Shown: in pieces, positions 53,537 to 64,000 of the stretch | How the letters are laid out: each line of letters begins with the position of its first letter | Numbering within the stretch: the first letter of the stretch is position 1 | DNA from: Mikania micrantha | Lineage: Eukaryota > Streptophyta > Magnoliopsida > Asterales > Asteraceae | Assembly (NCBI GenBank): GCA_009363875.1 | Contig: CM018695.1 | Coordinates: 41,269,150 to 41,333,149 of the forward strand | Direction: 5' to 3' | DNA: 64,000 nucleotides | Made by a program: the position numbers and the translations under genes | Notes under the pieces: model-generated | What the model was told of the DNA's origin: nothing | Databases searched by the model: none | Seen by the model: only the letters and a program-made list of their open reading frames with translations

Positions 53537-55534
53537 TGTTACATCCACTTTATAATAGCTTTATTTAAAATATGTGCGGAAATATGGTCCCAGATTTTTC
53601 AAAATTTCGACATGACCTATTTTAAAACATCTATTTCCTTACGAAATAAACCTGTTCAAAACCAACAATTTACACACTAGCAACTATTATCGCCATCACT
53701 AATTCATGTCATAGTAACTAGTACTATTTGACAATAATACTATATAAACCTTCGACTCGTTATAACTTATTTATCCACAGAAACCCAAAACGATATCACA
53801 CCTATTATAAAATTTAAGTTTCACCAAAACCATTTAGCAACGGGTCATGCGACATATTAGATAACCGATCCGAGACCGGTTCCGTTCCTTATTGCATTGG
53901 AGCTTTACCTACAATTATCACCCAACATTTTAAATTAGCAAAACGCTAAGTAAGTAATCAACGCCACCATATTTGTGCAAAAGAAAAATTATCACCACAC
54001 TCGTTAATTAATACTTGCCACCGTTTTGTTTTAAACTGACATCAGTCAGAGTCCACCATCCACCATCTACCATCCACCATATAGTAAGAGAAATCATCTC
54101 TTAAATAACCACCATATCATAGGATTACTACCACCATAAGTAAGATATAAATCTTACATTTTTCCACTAAAATGAAAGTATAAACCTTTCATTTTGCCAC
54201 TATAATGAAAATAAATTCCCACCACCATAATAGAGGTGTATCCACTATTTAACCACCTTTTATAAACTACCATGAATCCACCATATATACAATTCACATG
54301 TATTCTACTATATCCATACATTAAGTATGTTCAACCATTATTAGTAAAACCACCATAACAATCCTAACCTACCATAAAAAAAACACATGACTCTGCATCG
54401 AATCATGTTTATATCATTTCGCATATAGTAATCCGGTTAGATTACTTACCTCTATCTGCAAATGATCCTGCTTGATTATCCTCTCGATTGAAATCTCGTT
54501 TTCCTGTTAAACTCTATACGGGTCAATATATTTTTATATCCGTTCACCCTTCTGTGTTGAAATGCTTATATAAATATTTGCATGAATATATATATATATA
54601 TACACACACATATATATGTATGTATATTTCACATACTATACACATCCGACCCGTTTGAATTTGTTTAACATATTTATCATATTTTGTATGATTTCTCATA
54701 CTGATCACCTTTCACCCAATATTCAGGTTTCAATCTTTCTAGGATAATCTGAATTCTAACTTTATACTAATTTGATCAAATTAACCCATTTGACCAATTT
54801 AGGTTAAACTCATATTAATCTCATCATATGAGTTTTTGACAACTACAACATCTCAATTTCATCTCTATACATATTTTCATATTCATACAACAACAAAATC
54901 ATATTTTTCTTAATCACCCCAAACGAGTCATTTTTCTCATCTCACTTTTATGAACCTTAACTTGGGTTCCTTTGCAACCATCATGATCCATACCACAATA
55001 ATTATTTAAAACATACCAAAACAACTGTACACAAGTTTAAGATTACATAACTACTCAAAACTCAACCCAATGTCACGATTCTAGAACCCTGGTTCATAAT
55101 CCCCATCAAATCCTTCTATGGTGATTTAAAGATGAGAAAACGTGATTACCTCAAGTGATTCATGACCTAGATTCGCGATCTAAGCTCGATGTTACGGGTC
55201 GTTGCTCGGATCTTCCCCCACTTCTCCTTTTCTTCTTCCTCCTTTCTTTGTTCTCTTCTTATTTTCTCTCTGTTTTTTTTCTTCTGTGTTATTCGAATGA
55301 ACCCAAACCACCCCCCCTTTTATTTCTTTGTTCCACCGCCTCACTAACACACTCGATCTTTCTCTCTGTTTTTTTTTGTGTTGATCACGTAATCACACAC
55401 ATATATCCTTTAATATATATATTTTTTTCTTAAAGAAGTTATGACCACACACACATAAATATTTACAAACTTCTTGTTTTTTTTTCTAGAAGCCATAGTG
55501 TCCACCACACACACATAGATATTTATATATTTTA

Positions 55535-55574
<40 letters not shown>

Positions 55575-55592
55575 TTTTATTAAGATGTTACA
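53537..55592 (-). mobile_element. LTR at the 3' side of the right-hand gypsy element
   Basis: The high-coordinate edge (minus sense TGTAACATCTTAATAAAAA) directly follows the 3' end of pol; GAGGACGAAACCC and AAGGAGGATAG form the purine-rich lead-in. The low-coordinate edge is TGTTACATCC at 53537. It contains an array of CCACCAT motifs at 54045-54370, (TA)n near 54590 and (ATT)n at 55543-55573. The region holds no gene. Confidence 0.7.
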
Positions 55593-55635
55593 AATCTATC
55601 CTCCTTATTTAGGGTTTCGTCCTCGAAACCGTTAA

Positions 55636-56870
55636 TTAAGCAAAAAGATAAGGGTAGAATTTATTCATCTCATCCGCCGATTCCCAAGTATATTTTGACC
55701 CTTTCCTATGCTTCCACATTACTTTTACTTGATCAATGGTTTTATTACGAAGCAGCTTCTCTTTATGATCAAGAATTTCAACCGGCTTTTCTACATAATT
55801 AAGTTTCTCATCCACCTCAATGTCCTCTAATGGAACGTATGTAGATTCATCAGCTAAACACTTTCGTAAATATGAAACATGAAAAGTGTTATGAATTAGC
55901 TTCAACTCTTCTGGTAGCTCTAAACGATAAGCAACATTGCCCACACGAGCTATGATTTTAAAGGGTCCAATAAATCGTGGACTTAACTTTCCTTGTTTAC
56001 GAAAACGTATGACGCCCTTCCACGGTGAAAATTTTAGTAACACCAAATCCCCGACCTGAAATTCAATAGGCCTTCTACATTTATCAGCATATGATTTCTG
56101 ACGGTCTTGTGCCGCCTTCAAATGAGCTCGAATTTGATTTATTTCATCATTCGTAGCTTTAACTACCTTTTTGTGTGCTAGTTCTCATTGCCCCACTTCT
56201 CCCCAACAAACAGGAGTCCGACATTTCCTTCCATAGAGCATTTCATAAGGAGGCATCCCAATACTGGAATGATAACTATTCTTATACGAGAACTCTGCAA
56301 AAGGTAGATAATCATCACAACTACCACCAAAATCAATTATACACGCTCGTAACATATCCTCAAGAGTCTGGATGGTCCTTTCACTTTGACCATCAGTTTG
56401 AGGATGATACGCCGTACTCAACAATAGTTTTGTACCTAATTCTTCCTGAAAGTTCTTCCAAAAACGAGAAGTAAATCGAGTATCTCGATCAGATATGATA
56501 GTCACCGGCACACCATGCCGAGATACTATTTTGTTACATATATCTCCGCCATTTTATCGGAAGAATAAGATTTACGTATAGGCAAGAAATGAGCACTCTT
56601 AGTTAATCTATCAACGATGACCCAAATAGCATCAAATCCCTTCCTAGTTTTAGGAAGCTTAGTAATTAGGTCCATCGTGATATGTTCCCACTTCCACAAT
56701 GGAATCTCCAATGGTTGCAATTTATCATATGGCTTTTGGTGCTCTGCTTTCACTTGCATACAAGTCAAACACTTTTGAACATATTTCACGATATCTCACT
56801 TCATACCAGGCCACCAATAATTAACACGTAGGTCACGATACATTTAATAGCCCCTGGATGAATTGAGTAT
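55636..56870 (-). pseudogene. Gypsy integrase and chromodomain
   Basis: Integrase zinc domain with stops (YSIHPGAIKMYRDLR, then CLTCMQVKAEHQ), core with the first acid (MDLITKLPKT), the second (IISDRDTRF) and the glutamate (HPQTDGQSERTIQTL), then the C-terminal domain (VGDLVLLKFSPWKG, then GPFKIIARVGNVAYRLELP). It ends with a chromodomain (VKVMWKHRKGSKYTWESADE), ending at 55636. Frame breaks lie near 56525, 56180 and 56790-56870. All three catalytic acids survive. The chromodomain marks a chromovirus (Tekay/Del-like). Confidence 0.9.
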
Positions 56871-56872
56871 TT

Positions 56873-58553
56873 TTATTTGTGAGCTTCTTCCAACAATACA
56901 GACTTGAGTGAACAAGTGTGAGGTATCCACACTCGACCCCACCTAGTCTTTAATCCATTATTGTCTTCGTCAAGACTATGTGCTTGCCCCTTTATTCTGT
57001 CTCGTTTCCAGTTTTCTTCTTTTAAGGCTTCTGTCTGAGCCTCTTTAATCTGCTCAATCAATCCTGAAGTAATTACAAGCTTCATAGCTTTTACCTTAAT
57101 AGATGAACATTCATCTTTTCTACTCAAGGCATCAGCTACCACGTTTGCTTTCCCCGGATGATAAAGAATCTCGCAATCGTAGTCCTTGAGTAATTCCAAC
57201 CACCTTCTTTGCCTCATATTCAATTCCTTTTGAGTGAAAAAATATTTCAGGCTTTTATGATCTGTGAAAATCATAAATTTGGAGCCATAAAGATAATGTC
57301 GCCATATCTTTAACGCAAACACTACCGCTGTCAGTTCAAGATCGTGAGTTGGGTAAGTTATTTCATGTGGCTTCAACTGTCTAGAGGCATAGGCTAACAC
57401 CTTTCCTCTCTGCATTAAAACACACCCAAGACCCATGCTTGAAGCATCAGAATATACCACAAGATCTGCGGTGCCCTCAGGTAATGCAAGAACTGGAGCA
57501 TTTGTTAATTTTTCTTTTAATAAACGAAAAGCATTATCTTGCTCCAGACCCCAACAATATTTAACGTCTTTTCGAGTTAGTTTAGTGAGTGGGGAAGCTA
57601 TTTTGGAGAAGTCTTGGATAAAACGCCTGTAATATCCCGCTAGACCTAAGAAACTTCTAATTTCAGTTGGTGTTTTAGGTGGAGACCACTTCATTACTGT
57701 CTCAACCTTGGAGGGATCAACAGATATACCACTTGAGTTAACCACGTGGCCGAGAAATTGGACTTCTCGTAACCAGAAGGCACACTTGGAAAATTTAGCA
57801 TATAACATTTCCCTACGAAGTATCATCAACATCTCACGAAGATGCTGAGAATGATCATTTTCCGTACGTGAAAATCAACATATCATCTATGAAAACAATT
57901 ACTGATTTATCCAACATTGGACGACACACTCGGTTCATAAGATCCATAAAAACTGCAGGAGCATTTGTAAGTCCGAAAGGCATGACTACGAATTCATAGT
58001 GCCCATAACGAGTACGAAAAGCGGTTTTTGGCACATCTTCCTCCTTTACTTTTAATTGATGATAACCCGACCTTAGATCAATTTTAGAAAACCAACTGGC
58101 TCCTTGCAATTGATCGAAAAGATCATCAATTCTGGGTAACGGATATTTATTCTTGATGGTAACTTTATTTAACTCCCGGTAATCAATACACATCCGAAAA
58201 CTACCATCCTTCTTCTTTACAAATAAAACTGGAGCACCCCACGGTGACACACTAGGACGGATAAATCCTTTGTCAAGGAGGTCCTGCAGTTGCGTCATTA
58301 ACTCTTGCATTTCGGAAGGTACTAACCTGTAAGGAACTTTTGCAACCGGTTTTGCTTCTGGTTTCAAGTCAATTCGAAATTCCACTTCCCTGTCTGGAGG
58401 AACACCCGGTAACTCTGTTGGGAAAACATCGCTAAATTCGTTCACCACTGGCACCTCTTCCAATTTAAGGTCTTCTTTATTAGTGTCGGTAACATATGCC
58501 ATGTAGGCTTTGCACCCGTGACTTATATATTTCTTACTTTTGCATATGAGCAA
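56873..58553 (-). pseudogene. Gypsy reverse transcriptase and RNase H
   Basis: RT at 58553-57855 (YRLVPSEMQELMTQLQDLLD, then WGAPVLFVKKKDGSFRMCID, catalytic FIDDMLI) slips frame near 57870 and continues at 57832 (KCAFWLREVQFLGHVV). RNase H follows (YSDASSMGLGCVLMQ, then TDHKSLKYFF, YHPGKANVVADALSRKD). The catalytic Asp pair of RT is kept. The start overlaps the protease ORF by one small frame slip near 58530. Confidence 0.92.
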
Positions 58554-59371
58554 ACTAAAACGTCTCCTTTTCTTTTGCCATATATCGAAATCGGTTTCCC
58601 ACTTGGTGTTGTTAATTGTATAACCTTTCGGTTACATATAATGTTTGCATAATATTGGGACAACCAATCCTTGCCTACTATAGCATCGAATTCCTTTATA
58701 ACCATAGGAATTAAATCAACATTAAAATCCTCCCCATCTATGTTTAGTAGACAATTCTTATAGACATTGAATACTAGAAAACTCTCATTGTTAGCGACAT
58801 CAATTTCTAATGGCTTAGGCAATTTATCAACTATGAACGAGGGATGTTTAGCGAATTCAACACAAATAAAAGACCTACTAGCACCCGAGTCAAACAAGAT
58901 ATGTGCAGGAATTGAATTTATTAAGAATATACCTGTTACCACATCAGGGGTAACCTTAGCCTCTTCTGATGTAATCTGAAATGCTCTACCCTTTGGCTTC
59001 AGGGCTTCAGGCCTCTTTACCTCCTTATTGTTTCTCACTATTTCACCTCCCCTTCTGAATCCTGGATTTAGTTTTGGGCATTCACTCCTTATATGTCCAG
59101 GTTGATAACAATTGTAGCACAAATTCACTGCACTAGGGCAATGCAAAGACATGTGACCTGGCCTTCCACACTTAAAACATACAATCTGAGTAGCTCTACA
59201 CTCTCCCGAGTGCCCTTTCCCACAAATTTTACAACGATAAGACTCAGTCTTAAAATTTTCTTTCTTAGAAGATGCAACAAATTTAGCCTTCTTTACTGGA
59301 GTTTTTATCACCTCAACTTTTCGTTTTTCTCCCCTTTCAACAGATCTCAGAAGTTCCATCTCCCCGTTCAC
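58523..59371 (-). pseudogene. Gypsy Gag zinc knuckles and aspartic protease
   Basis: CKICGKGHSGEC, then CFKCGRPGHMSLHC and CYNCYQPGHIRSEC, followed by the protease (HILFDSGASRSFIC, then FDAIVGKDWLSQYYANI). In the family it would be continuous with Gag upstream. One extra G in a GGGG run near 59371-59374 (minus sense) puts the two out of frame. Confidence 0.9.
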
Positions 59372-59690
59372 GAGGCCAATTTATCAATTCTTGAAGAGTC
59401 TCACATTTAAAAGGAGTTATGTACTCCCTATATTCCGCCTTGAGCATAAGATGATATCTAATTATCCAGTCCCGCTCTGTTCGTAAGAGATCAGCGCAGA
59501 ACTTAGCTCTATCAAAGAACATTCTAGTGATTTGATCAATAGATTCATCTTTTTGCCTCATGGAAAGAAATTCTTCCTTTATTTTGTCAATTGCTGACTG
59601 TGGGCAAAAATGTTGCAGGAACATTGTTTTGAAATCCTGCCACATCATTTCCTTAACACCTTCTTTACCCTTTTCTTGCTTACGCGCATC
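59337..59690 (-). pseudogene. Gypsy gag, C-terminal capsid part (after the nested LTR)
   Basis: Continues DARKQEKGKEGVKEMMWQDF, then RMFFDRAKFCADLLRTERDW and YREYITPFKCETLQELINW, the capsid (retrotrans_gag-type) region. Removing the solo LTR and one CCACC restores the reading frame with the N-terminal part (HAKDWW/DARK). The insertion therefore came after the gag was already in place. Confidence 0.88.
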
Positions 59691-59695
59691 CCACC

Positions 59696-62044
59696 TATAA
59701 TAACCTTAAATTAAATAAACTAAAAAAAAGGATTTAACCGTATGTTCGAGTTATCGGAATAACTGATTTAATTAACCTTTGATTCGGGTTTTATTTAACA
59801 AATTGAAATAAACCGATAGATTCGCTACACGAACATTTTAAATAATAAAAAAAATAATAATAATATATCATATTTTAATAATGTTCGATTAAAACACAAC
59901 CGAATTAAGATTAGATATTAGAACTGACCCGTTAAAAGATCATTATTTGTTATTGAAAGGTTTCATTAAAACAATATGTAAATTACCAATTTAATATGCA
60001 ATATAAATAATTTAATTTGGTAACTGTAGAAGATGAAAATCCCAAATTGAATGCACATTAAATCTTGTTCGGTGATGTAAATTAAAAGAAAACAACCATT
60101 GACCCTAATTCTTGGATTACTACCCAAACCTGCAATCGGAAACCCTTTTCTCTAAATACTCTCTCGTCTTCATTCTCTCGACCGTGATCAACCACCATAC
60201 AACTGCCCCTACAAACAGTCACAATCAGAGGGGAGATTCTAGACAAACGCGTTGAAGAACAATTCCATGCAAATAGTGTGATCGCACGTCCCATTCGGTT
60301 ACTATTCGGTTGCTAATTCATCACCAAGGACCCTGGAAATAAACCGTATGTATAGCCAGAACTGATGTTGTTTTGGTTACTGATTTGCCTTCCGGTCACG
60401 ATTTAAGGTAAGGGTTTAATCAACATGTATTTTTATAAGGTTTTACTAACAATTACAATTGAAAATATGGTCAGTTATGGCCATGATGATTTGATCGAAA
60501 ATCTAGTTGAGGTTCATCTCTAAAATAGTTTTGAAATGCTACTGTGAGTTCAGAGACCAGAAAATAAAATGAAGACGGTGGTTAAGATAAACTACAATCA
60601 AACTAAATGTGAACAAGAAGAAATGAAGAAATGTGGATGTAATGGTTAGGCACTTGGGTGAAATATGGGAGATCTCAACTTTTGTTTTATTTTATTTTTT
60701 TACGTATTACACCAACAAAAAATTTTAAAACAAATAAATTAACATTTGTTAACTGAACTTTATTGATTAAGTTTTAGAAATCCAATTCCAATATAAACCG
60801 ATTTAATCGATTAACTGTATAAAAAGTCTAAATCATCCTATTCTAATTGATTACATATAAGAATCAATAATTGACTAAACTAATGTAGGATCAAACAAAA
60901 GCACAATTATGAAATCGTCAAGGATTTGGACTACTTGCGTATTTTTCTGATTAATTGCTGATTATTTGCTAAAACTGAGGTATGGATTTTCTTTTCATCA
61001 CTTACAGTATATTTCTCTTGTGCTCCCGTTTAGTATGGATTCTGTTTAAATAAATCATAGTATTTCTTTTTCTGTAATCGTTTATTTCCGTTTCTGTATT
61101 ATATTCTGATTTGTTATTGTCACGATATGAAATCGTGTTTCCCTGTTTTGTTTATCATGCAATAGATCTAGATTATTTTGTACTCATTATTGCATGATCC
61201 GATTATGACGTTACTTGGTAGTTTAACTACCCTACTGAACCTACTGAACTTGTGATCTATTACCCGAGCATGCCCCTACCTGTAAGGATGACTACATGCC
61301 CTTCATGGCGGCAACCATGATGTGGAACCACCCGTGGCGGTTAGTTGAGTTCACGGCGTCTCTATTTAGTACTCTGATAGTACACTTGTGCACCTACTGA
61401 ATTCTGGAAAAGCGTATGGACTGGTCCTAGGATAAATATTAAACTGTACCTTCTGATTTCTGGGGGATAGTGCCGTGTATGCCAACACTAACTATCTCAT
61501 GTGTCTGGTAAGCGGGAGTAGCTACCCGTGAACCTTACACTATTATATGTACAGTCGGCTCGTGGTATATTCTGCGATTTCCCACTATTTCTGACTTATA
61601 TTATAACCTATATTGTTGATTCTGAAAGGTTATATTTTATTCAAGTCAGACCACTGTTTACTGTTCTGTTTTTGTTACTACCTTGTTCTGGTATCTGTTT
61701 GAATATTATTCTCATTACCTTCACCACCTTCTGAACTTCTTTTATTTACTGTTGTTTATCCGTTACTGAGCATTCTTTGGCTCAGCCGTATTTGTTTTTG
61801 TGGTGTTTATATGTATTGTATAGGTAATCCAGGAAATCAGGCTGGGAATTGAGGAACGAGAGACAAGAGTTATCAAGGATTTAATTTACAATTAATGTAA
61901 TAAACTTTATCATAAGACTTTGATTTATGTTTTTGGGTGACTTATGTAAGACTTTTATTACATTTTAATCAATTTTGGATTGTTGCATTAATTCTGATCT
62001 CCGTATAAGTGACACGTCAGCCCTAATCGGGTTGGGGTGTTACA
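59696..62044 (+). mobile_element. Solo LTR nested in gypsy gag, target duplication CCACC
   Basis: A 2349-bp LTR flanked by CCACC (59691-59695 and 62045-62049). The ends are TATAATAACC (TG changed to TA at the start) and GGTTGGGGTGTTACA. No coding region inside. Orientation + is inferred from LTR-end resemblance to others in the window. Confidence 0.88.
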
Positions 62045-62512
62045 CCACCAATCTTTAGCATGTCCTCTGAGTAGAGTAGTTGCATAATTTACTTCATTTT
62101 TGGGGTCACAGTGACTTGTTTCAAAGACAGTCTCAATTCCAGATATCCATCGGTGACTCTCCAATGGATCAATCTCACCCTGAAACTCATCCGGTTTACA
62201 TACCATGAAGTCTTTGTAACTTGCCCTCTTTGTCTCCTTTTCATTTATTTTCTTTGCTTGATTCGTTTCTTTCTCATTCGTCCCCTCATTCAAACTTGAG
62301 CTACCCTTGGATAACTCTTGTTGAATTATTGTTCTCATCTTCTCGAGAAAGTGTGGAATCGTAGCTTCAAACGCTTTTGCTACTTCTTCCGAAATCTGCT
62401 TCCTGGTTTCTTCCTTTAATATTCCAATTACATCTCCATCATTATGTGAAGACTCATTGTCTTCACTTTCGTGTTCTTCCACAATCTTAGGTATTTCTCC
62501 GCCCTCAGCCAT
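62045..62512 (-). pseudogene. Gypsy gag, N-terminal part
   Basis: ATG at 62512 starts MAEGGEIPKIVEEHESEDNE. An acidic and helical leader (EETRKQISEEVAKAFEATIP) is followed by the start of the gag domain (FMVCKPDEFQGEIDPLESHR, then WISGIETVFETSHCDPKNEV, HAKDWW). The reading frame is intact up to the solo LTR. Confidence 0.88.
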
Positions 62513-62989
62513 GATCTTCAGCTGAAAATTTACCTCTATCAGGGTCTATATATTTACAGATACGTATATTTGTATCACTGCTTTCTTACTATGTCTCCTT
62601 ATCACCATTCATTTATATTTAACATTCATTTAGTCACTACTATATTAACACCACAATATATACATTATCATAATGCTCCCATAACTTCAATCTTGTTTAT
62701 CTTAACATGGTAACACTTAATACTTTAGAACGATGATCACAAATGTCCTGAGTGTCGTATATAAATCATAACACTGGCCAGGTGTGATGATTAATATACT
62801 TCATCCAAGTACGTATATTCACATTATTCTAACGTATCAAATGTTATACTAAGATGAAATCAACATACCTGTAAGTTCGTGCAATATCTTTGGAACGTCT
62901 CGGATCAAGTTTCACCCTTCCAATTTACGAGCACAAAATGTTTGAGTTTAAGTATCTTTACACCCAATACTTAAGTCTCTCAAACCAGT

Positions 62990-63001
62990 GCTCTGATACC
63001 A
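62990..63001 (-). promoter_or_regulatory. Primer binding site of the right-hand gypsy element
   Basis: TGGTATCAGAGC (minus) lies 6 bases from the LTR edge TGTAACATCCC at 63008, in the right orientation for the gag that begins 478 bp downstream. Confidence 0.9.
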
Positions 63002-63007
63002 AACTTG

Positions 63008-64000
63008 TGTAACATCCCAAATTTTCTAATACAAGTTACTTGAACTTACGAATGCGTAACAAACAATTAACTTGCTAGAAAAGGGACGGAAAATAACCAA
63101 GTGAAGCTTAGAAATCGTGTACACCATATTTCGAGTACAAGGACACTGCCTATAAATAGGAGTGCCTTGGGAAATGTGACAACCTTTGTATGGAAGCACA
63201 GTCTCTCGAGTATACGAAGGGGATTTCGAGAACTCCAAGAAACGAGCTTTTGTTCGACCAAACAAAGGAAGAGACGCACGGGATTCTACCAGGAGAATCA
63301 GCTACCTTCAAGTAAGTGATTCATATATATAAAGCTAGATTTTTATACAAGTTAGGATAGTTATATAAAAAGGGAACTTATGCATAAAGCTCACACCTTT
63401 ATGCATAAAGTTTTGAACTTTGAGGTTCCAGTGTGTAGATAACACCCTAAGGAACCTAGAACTAGCATCCCAAAGTCTTAGATAAATTTCTGAGACGTTT
63501 AATGATGAAATGATGAGTACACGAAATCAGGTATAGAGGGTACTCGAAATCATACATTGTTGTTTCGCATATATTGTTATTTCGAGTACATGACTGTTTC
63601 GAATACAAGGATACTTCGTGTACAGGGCATTTCGAGTACAAGGGCCATTTCGTGTACACATGCTACTTCGAATACACTTAATGATTTCGAGTACAATCCA
63701 TTTCGTGAACTCCAGGAATTTCGTGTACATGGGTTTCGAGTATGGGGTGTGTAATGAACCTCCAGTGTTTCGATACTTAGCTAAGATTCGGGAACTTGAG
63801 TTTATAATGGGGACTAGTTGGTTATGAGGACTTAGAATAATTTCTAAGTCTAAGAATGTGATGTAATGGGATGATGTAACTGATGTAGGTTCTTAAGGCC
63901 TAGCTAAGGGGTTCGGCTAAAGAAACAGGAAACTACTATCAGGTGAGTTCTAGACGCCCTATTTTATGTTTAATGTTTTGGGCTGGCATACATGCTTATT
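63008..64000 (-). mobile_element. 5' LTR of the right-hand gypsy element (partial)
   Basis: One LTR edge (TGTAACATCCCAAATTTT) is next to the PBS; the other edge is beyond the window. It carries about a dozen variants of TTCGAGTAC/TTCGTGTAC at 63125-63740. It does not resemble the LTR at 53537-55592 apart from the terminal bases. The palindrome CCTATAAATAGG at 63149-63160 may be a promoter element. Confidence 0.75.

Noticed and set aside
60082..60294. 70-codon minus-strand ORF in the nested solo LTR
   Set aside because: Lies within non-coding LTR sequence; no motif.

Overview
This is nuclear DNA of a flowering plant. LTR retrotransposons, broken introns with consensus splice sites, SINEs, MITEs and pieces of plastid-type DNA fill it. 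The repeat style (chromodomain Ty3 elements with LTRs above 2 kb, a very long copia Gag) would suit a large dicot genome, perhaps Asteraceae, but that is inference. No intact host gene is visible. The only recognisable host gene is the plastid triose-phosphate/phosphate translocator (TPT), present as two broken copies on the + strand.

Layout. 1-5285: minus-strand Ty1/copia element running off the left edge (pol, zinc-knuckle ORF, Gag, repeat-rich leader, PBS, LTR 4676-5285). 5425-9361 and 9362-15855: two decayed + strand Ty3/gypsy elements, each without its 5' end but with a long 3' LTR. 16045-25655: TPT copy 1, whose intron holds about 3.2 kb of organelle-derived mosaic DNA (ycf2, psbC, a group II intron piece) and a copia element with paired 176-bp LTRs (20027-24730). 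25920-26005: an rps11 scrap. 26000-33600: AT-rich intergenic DNA with a 730-bp fold-back element, a CACCATA-rich region and a three-level nest of small elements with a SINE at the centre. 33618-40256: TPT copy 2, disrupted by a hAT deletion derivative with a perfect 8-bp target duplication, by an antisense SINE and by several mutations. 40566-40779: another SINE. 40951-45110: an internally deleted, probably non-autonomous LTR element with target duplication AATAA and an acidic coiled-coil ORF. 46036-48219: solo LTR with target duplication ACCAT. 49264-50172: diverged tandem duplication. 51206-51790: LTR fragment. 51920-52787: a second organelle mosaic (trnG intron, atpB, trnK). 52968-53324: MITE. 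53537-64000: minus-strand chromodomain Ty3 element whose gag is split by a solo LTR (59696-62044, duplication CCACC) and whose two flanking LTRs do not resemble each other.

The elements do not form a pathway. The window records nested insertions into a duplicated TPT locus. The most intriguing pattern is that several unrelated LTR families each carry their own array of a short degenerate motif. I found no clear new biological system.
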